The translations under genes were made by a program, and so were the position numbers. A stretch of DNA of 9,482 bases from Clostridia bacterium. GTDB lineage: Bacteria; Bacillota; Clostridia; Christensenellales; Borkfalkiaceae. The notes under the pieces were generated by a model. The model searched no databases. It had not been told where the DNA came from and worked only from the letters and a program-made list of their open reading frames with translations. The stretch is from positions 1 through 9,482 of the forward strand of contig JAIDIR010000011.1 in assembly GCA_029052615.1 (NCBI GenBank), read 5' to 3'. Shown one piece after another: positions 7,244 to 9,482 of this stretch; within the stretch, counting starts at the first letter, position 1; the number at the start of each line of letters is the position of its first letter.

Positions 7244-7606
7244 ATGATTACGGAGTATGGCAAATTCATAAGAATCTACCGTTTACAACACGGTTTGTTA
7301 TTAAAAGATATGGCAGATAAATTAAATGTGCCTTCATCTTATTTGTCTGCTATGGAAATGGGGCGTAAAACAATAACCAATGACTTCGTTAGCAATCTAA
7401 TCTATACATATACTTTTACTGATGACGAAGAAACAATGTTAAGACGTGCTGTTGAAGATAGCATTAGTTGCGTAAAATTTAACTTGCAGTCAGCCACGCA
7501 GAAACAACGTAATGCCGCAGTAAGTTTTGCTCGTAAGTTTAATGATTTAGATAGTTCAACCATTGATAAAATTTTGGAATTATTAAATGGTAACAAGGTG
7601 GATTAA
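7244..7606 (+). CDS. XRE-family helix-turn-helix regulator (ImmR-like)
   Basis: The 120-residue protein starts at ATG 7244, with GGAGG 6 nt upstream. Residues about 6-58 form a Cro/CI-type helix-turn-helix: a first helix around YGKFIRIYRLQHG, the turn-preceding helix LLLKDMADKLN (18-28) and the recognition helix SSYLSAMEMGRK (31-42). The C-terminal half (about 60-120) is predominantly helical with no recognised enzyme motif and may mediate dimerisation. The stop codon is immediately followed by the ATG of an ImmA-like peptidase gene. In ICEBs1-type elements, a repressor of this kind keeps mobile-element genes silent until the paired peptidase cleaves it. That role is inferred from family and context. 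The same gene order also occurs in some proposed toxin-antitoxin pairs, so an antitoxin role is an alternative. Base composition is more AT-rich than in the backbone genes. Confidence 0.88.
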   Translation: MITEYGKFIRIYRLQHGLLLKDMADKLNVPSSYLSAMEMGRKTITNDFVSNLIYTYTFTDDEETMLRRAVEDSISCVKFNLQSATQKQRNAAVSFARKFNDLDSSTIDKILELLNGNKVD

Positions 7607-8140
7607 ATGGTACAATATAGAAGCAGTTATGAAGTCCCACCCTTAGGGCGTCAGAATTTAAGAGACTATGCTAAATATGTCAGGAGTAAACTAAATATTA
7701 CAACTCCTTATTTTCCTGTTGTTCAGTTGCTTGAAAGTTTGAACAGCATAATTGGCGTTGACTATGACATCATTGACGATAGCGAGTGGGCAAAGCGCTT
7801 TGGTGAAGATGAGCACGCTCAATATAATCTTACCGACAAAATTATTTATGTAAAATCTTCGGTATATGAGGGAGCTTGCAATGATTTTGGAAGAGACAGG
7901 TTTACTATTGCGCACGAAATAGCGCACGCACTCTTATTGGACGATACAAAAATAAAGTTCTGTCGTTCAGATTCAAACAAACCAATTGTTACTTATAAAA
8001 ATCCTGAATGGCAAGCTGACTGTTTAGCTGGTGAACTGCTTGTTCCCTATCATTTATGTAAAAATATGAGTGTCCGCACAATAATGAAAGAATGTTGCGT
8101 TTCATTTGAAGCAGCAAATTATCAGCGGAATAAATTTTAA
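7607..8140 (+). CDS. ImmA/IrrE-family metallopeptidase
   Basis: The 177-residue protein contains the zinc motif HEIAH (103-107), preceded by GRDRFTIA, and a downstream EWQADCLAGELLVP segment in which Glu134 is the expected third zinc ligand. Both match the COG2856 ImmA/IrrE family of cytosolic zinc proteases. ImmA proteins cleave their partner XRE repressor to derepress a mobile element; IrrE/DdrO in Deinococcus is the same principle. ATG 7607 follows the repressor stop with no gap (TAAATG), and AAGGTGG sits 5 nt before it inside the end of the repressor gene, so translation is almost certainly coupled. No signal peptide is seen. The chain looks full-length for the family and its active site is intact. 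What signal activates it, and which element genes it would switch on, cannot be seen because little else of the element survives. Confidence 0.9.
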   Translation: MVQYRSSYEVPPLGRQNLRDYAKYVRSKLNITTPYFPVVQLLESLNSIIGVDYDIIDDSEWAKRFGEDEHAQYNLTDKIIYVKSSVYEGACNDFGRDRFTIAHEIAHALLLDDTKIKFCRSDSNKPIVTYKNPEWQADCLAGELLVPYHLCKNMSVRTIMKECCVSFEAANYQRNKF

Positions 8141-8156
8141 TTTGATATAACGCTTA

Positions 8157-8221
8157 TAAAAAAAGAGCATTTGAACTGGCCATTCAAATACTCTTCGGTT
8201 CCCGAAAGAACACATAATAGT
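8157..8221 (-). ncRNA. Predicted ~65-nt small RNA
   Basis: On the minus strand a strong promoter (8228-8256) would start transcription at A8221, and a good intrinsic terminator ends at about 8157. The transcript would hold two hairpins. A small one pairs 8202-8206 with 8194-8198. The terminator stem pairs 8183-8195 with 8163-8175. They compete for two bases (8194-8195). No gene with a ribosome binding site lies within it. It points at the 3' end of the ImmA gene without reaching its stop codon, so an ImmA mRNA that reads past 8157 would be antisense to it. Function is unknown; it is a prediction from promoter and terminator only. Confidence 0.55.
8158..8195 (-). terminator. Intrinsic terminator reading leftward
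   Basis: On the minus strand a 13-position stem with one mismatch (8195-8183 with 8175-8163, loop 8176-8182) is followed directly by a run of seven T (8164-8158). The plus strand lacks a T-run after the hairpin, so it works in one direction. It lies 18 bp beyond the ImmA stop codon and ends the predicted small RNA. Confidence 0.75.
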
Positions 8222-8227
8222 ATCATC

Positions 8228-8256
8228 ATAATACATTAAATCTGACTTATTGTCAA
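8228..8256 (-). promoter_or_regulatory. Strong leftward promoter for the small RNA
   Basis: On the minus strand a perfect TTGACA (8256-8251), a 17-bp spacer and TATTAT (8233-8228) are present. Transcription should begin at A8221. No open gene with a ribosome binding site follows in this direction before the terminator. The divergent 39-codon gene begins 56 bp away on the other side. Confidence 0.7.
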
Positions 8257-8311
8257 GACTTTCAGGAATCCTTTTATAAGTTTTATAAATAACTTAAAAA
8301 GGAGAAATACA

Positions 8312-8431
8312 ATGAGTTCTTCAAAAAGACATGTTGTATGGGTAGAGGTTTTTACGCCGTATATTGTACGTAACGGAAAAACCATTTATCCCAAGACAGC
8401 GAAGTATTTTCATTTCTGGGTCAAGAAATGA
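8312..8431 (+). CDS. Small basic protein of unknown function, 39 aa
   Basis: I do not recognise this family with certainty. ATG 8312 has an AAGGAG-type ribosome binding site (GGAG at 8301-8304) 7 nt upstream. The 39-codon frame ends at TGA 8429-8431 and is followed 15 bp later by a clean intrinsic terminator, so it looks like a real monocistronic gene. The product has six Lys and two Arg against a single Glu, is rich in aromatic residues (Y, F, W), and reads as a short beta-type domain: VVWVEVFTPYIV, then RNGKTIYP, then KYFHFWVKK. There is no signal peptide or membrane helix. Charge and size would suit a nucleic-acid-binding protein such as an excisionase-like factor, but that is speculation. 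The upstream TTGTCA/TTATAA promoter match is weak and overlaps the divergent small-RNA promoter. Confidence 0.65.
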   Translation: MSSSKRHVVWVEVFTPYIVRNGKTIYPKTAKYFHFWVKK

Positions 8432-8446
8432 TGCTTGAAAGTAAAG

Positions 8447-8485
8447 GCGAGAGTTATACACTCTCGCTTTTATTTTATATTTTAT
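8447..8485 (+). terminator. Intrinsic terminator of the 39-aa gene
   Basis: GCGAGAGT (8447-8454) and ACTCTCGC (8460-8467) form a perfect 8-bp stem with a 5-nt loop, extendable by flanking A-T pairs. It is followed by the T-rich tract 8468-8485. It lies between the small gene and the convergent recombinase remnant. Confidence 0.85.
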
Positions 8486-8957
8486 AGTCAACTAATTGTG
8501 CTTGCTGCAGCTGATATTCTTCGGAATAATCGGTATATCCCCTGTCAACTTTGGAAGATTTAACGTCCTTATCTTCTTCGTGTCCGTCCCAAAGCATAAC
8601 CAATTCGGGATTAACTCCGCACTCCTTACACCGAGTTATGAATGTATATCTTAATTCGTGCGGGTGGTGCGGTTTTACTTTGTCTTTCGGAAATATACGG
8701 GCTATTGCGGAAGTAATCGTTTTTGGGATAGTGTGCTTTGCCGTTTCAAAATCTATGTACTTTAAATATCGTCTTGCAAAAGCGGTTACGGGTATTTTAC
8801 GGCGCACTTCATTTTTGCCGAGTAACTCTTTACTTGTAGTAACTTCTATCCAGTTATCGTCTAACACTTCAAGCGTCTTTAATTCGGAAGTTCTTAATCC
8901 GAATAAGTACAATACCAATAACGCACTCGAAGCCTTCAAGTCGGGTTTTAATGAAGA
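8475..8957 (-). pseudogene. Tyrosine recombinase (integrase), C-terminal catalytic domain only
   Basis: The frame opens after a stop at 8960-8958 and offers only a TTG (8939) with no ribosome binding site as a start. From that TTG it encodes 154 residues. All catalytic elements of a phage-type integrase domain are present: Arg16 in YLFGLRTSEL, a candidate Lys in TTSKELLGKNEVRRKIPV, His94-x-x-Arg97 in HPHELRYTF, His120 in LWDGHEED and nucleophile Tyr135 in RGYTDYSEEY. The N-terminal arm-binding and core-binding domains, normally about 170-200 residues, are missing. I find no trace of them in other frames up to the right attachment site. It is therefore a remnant from a deletion near 8957, although the catalytic domain itself is not obviously decayed. 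In the intact element this enzyme would have recombined the tRNA-Gln attachment sites. Confidence 0.85.
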
Positions 8958-9095
8958 TTATAATAATTATAGCTTTATGCCCCAACGAGAGCATTTTTTA
9001 AACCCTATGATTCAGATGAAACATTAATGAAATTAAGAGATTTTTCGTTTTAATTTGAGATGAAACAGTGTATTTTATTTAATCGGTTTGATATT

Positions 9096-9129
9096 AAAAA
9101 TAGTAGCGTTATTATCCGCTACTATTTTT
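9096..9129. terminator. Bidirectional intrinsic terminator
   Basis: A perfect 13-bp stem (9096-9108 with 9117-9129) has AAAAA on its left edge and TTTTT on its right, so U-runs follow in both directions. It insulates the element's interior from the tRNA side. Confidence 0.85.
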
Positions 9130-9134
9130 TATCA

Positions 9135-9161
9135 TTCGGCAACCTTTTGGTTACCTTTTGG
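9135..9161 (+). repeat. Candidate integrase arm-type sites, right end
   Basis: TTCGGCAACCTTTTGG (9135-9150) matches the left-end site 7093-7108 at 14 of 16 positions. ACCTTTTGG recurs at 9142-9150 and 9153-9161, an 11-bp period of about one helical turn. The pair lies about 87 bp inside the right core repeat. This arrangement resembles arm sites of tyrosine integrases. Confidence 0.5.
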
Positions 9162-9205
9162 CATATAGAAACTTTTTATATTTTTACAAAACGACTTAAA
9201 ATCGT

Positions 9206-9234
9206 TTGTATTTTACCATAAACCGTGCTATAAT
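9206..9234 (+). promoter_or_regulatory. Element-borne promoter now driving tRNA-Gln
   Basis: TTGTAT (9206-9211), a 17-bp spacer and a perfect TATAAT (9229-9234) lie 20 bp before the tRNA. It sits on the element side of the right repeat, and its sequence differs from the old promoter at 6908-6936. It therefore seems to have been supplied by the element. Confidence 0.65.
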
Positions 9235-9247
9235 ACTTTTCGTTAAC

Positions 9248-9291
9248 TGAATATTGGGGTGTCGCCAAGCGGTAAGGCAACGGACTCTGAC
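9248..9291 (+). repeat. 44-bp direct repeat, right attachment site (attR)
   Basis: This copy is identical to 6949-6992. It overlaps the 5' half of the complete tRNA-Gln, starting 7 nt upstream of it and ending at the last base of the anticodon loop. Confidence 0.85.
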
Positions 9292-9329
9292 TCCGTCATT
9301 CGTTGGTTCAAATCCAGCTACCCCAGCCA
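9255..9329 (+). tRNA. tRNA-Gln (anticodon CTG)
   Basis: The 75-nt gene folds into a normal cloverleaf. The acceptor stem TGGGGTG pairs with TACCCCA (one G-T pair), the anticodon stem is ACGGA/TCCGT, and the T stem GTTGG/CCAGC encloses TTCAAAT. The 7-nt anticodon loop CTCTGAC carries CTG, which reads CAG (Gln). The CCA end is encoded (9327-9329). Its 5' half lies within the element's direct repeat, so the gene is a hybrid: 5' half and promoter from the element side, 3' half from the chromosome. A terminator follows at once. Confidence 0.96.
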
Positions 9330-9331
9330 TA

Positions 9332-9363
9332 AACCTAATCCGACCTATCGGGTTAGGTTTTTT
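9332..9363 (+). terminator. tRNA-Gln terminator
   Basis: A 12-bp stem with one G-T pair (9332-9343 with 9348-9359) and a CCTA loop is followed by a run of six T. It begins 3 nt after the CCA end of the tRNA. Confidence 0.9.
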
Positions 9364-9378
9364 CATTCCTTGCTTGCG

Positions 9379-9431
9379 AAATCCAGGGACCAGCCAAAAG
9401 CCTAATCCGTCCTATCGGGTTAGGTTTTTTC
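9379..9431 (+). repeat. Second copy of the tRNA 3' tail plus terminator
   Basis: This stretch repeats 9310-9363 with few changes. It contains AAATCCAG, then a shortened and altered acceptor 3' strand ending in CAGCCA, then CCTAATCCG and a stem (9401-9409 with 9416-9424) followed by six T. It is thus a second working terminator preceded by a decayed 3' end of a tRNA. It could come from a displaced tRNA end left by an older integration, or from a local duplication. Confidence 0.7.
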
Positions 9432-9482
9432 TATGTCGGGTTTTAAACGTTTTCAGCTAATTATTGACAATCGACTTTATGA

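Larger units (their letters stand above)
8958..9247. other. Non-coding right end of the element
   Basis: No supported gene lies in these 290 bases. A 26-codon open stretch on the plus strand (8973-9053) has no start codon or ribosome binding site and may be a gene fragment. The rest holds a bidirectional terminator, arm-site-like repeats, an AAACGA/TCGTTT inverted repeat (9189-9194 and 9202-9207), and the promoter that now serves tRNA-Gln. Confidence 0.6.
6949..9291. mobile_element. Small integrative element remnant in tRNA-Gln
   Basis: The element is bounded by 44-bp direct repeats, of which the right one is part of an intact tRNA-Gln gene. The interior is visibly AT-richer than the neighbouring backbone genes. 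It contains an ImmR/ImmA-type regulator operon, a predicted small RNA, a 39-codon gene and a truncated tyrosine recombinase. Short repeats resembling integrase arm sites lie about 100 bp inside the left boundary and about 87 bp inside the right. No replication, conjugation, capsid or obvious cargo gene is present, so this is probably a decayed ICE, phage or satellite; its class cannot be determined. Non-coding stretches are the left end (6993-7191) and the right end (8961-9247). Confidence 0.8.

Noticed and set aside
8102..8215. 37-codon minus-strand frame with a hydrophobic tail, overlapping the predicted small RNA
   Set aside because: It has no ribosome binding site and reads straight through the terminator hairpin and into the ImmA gene, so a toxin-like peptide is not supported.
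8973..9053. 26-codon plus-strand stretch ending in a protein-like tail
   Set aside because: There is no start codon, no ribosome binding site, and stops lie immediately upstream. It may be a gene fragment, but nothing identifies it.
9135..9161. Short direct repeats considered as a CRISPR array
   Set aside because: There are only two 9-bp units 11 bp apart, no spacers of suitable length and no cas genes.
9464..9469. TTGACA at the window end
   Set aside because: It could be a -35 box of a gene to the right, but the -10 region lies beyond the window, so no promoter can be called.

Overview
The window is a bacterial chromosome segment. Several things point to a Gram-positive anaerobe of the Clostridia type: sigma-A promoters close to consensus with 17-bp spacers, strong AGGAGG-like ribosome binding sites, a stand-alone TrpB2, an iron-dependent butanol-type dehydrogenase, and an ImmR/ImmA pair. 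This assignment is inference from gene content; there is no taxonomic marker gene. The backbone (1-6950) is moderately GC-rich and codes densely. From about 6990 to 9250 the sequence is visibly AT-richer, which fits acquired DNA.

Backbone, left to right: a truncated esterase (1-650, minus) overlaps an alpha/beta hydrolase (628-1569, minus), which lies downstream of a family 3 glycoside hydrolase (1636-3963, minus). These three could together de-esterify and trim plant-type glycosides inside the cell. Divergent from them is a TrpB2-type tryptophan synthase beta chain (4178-5524, plus), with a textbook promoter and a hairpin directly against its ribosome binding site. A strong GC-rich terminator (5546-5580) separates it from a convergent iron-containing alcohol dehydrogenase (5630-6796, minus), which has its own promoter.

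Accessory region: 6949-9291 is a small integrative-element remnant in a tRNA-Gln(CTG) gene. A 44-bp direct repeat bounds it. The left copy (6949-6992) holds the old tRNA promoter context and only the 5' half of the tRNA; the right copy (9248-9291) is part of the complete tRNA (9255-9329). The element therefore replaced the 5' half and promoter of the tRNA, the reverse of the usual 3'-end replacement. Inside are an XRE repressor and an ImmA-like metallopeptidase in one operon, a predicted ~65-nt small RNA on the minus strand, a divergent 39-codon basic protein, and a tyrosine recombinase that keeps only its catalytic domain. Short repeats near both ends look like integrase arm sites. Beyond the tRNA, its 3' tail and terminator are repeated once more, a possible scar of another event.

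How it fits together (inference): the element has probably lost autonomous mobility, since its integrase lacks the N-terminal half. It keeps an intact regulatory pair, and the host now depends on an element-supplied promoter for this tRNA-Gln copy.
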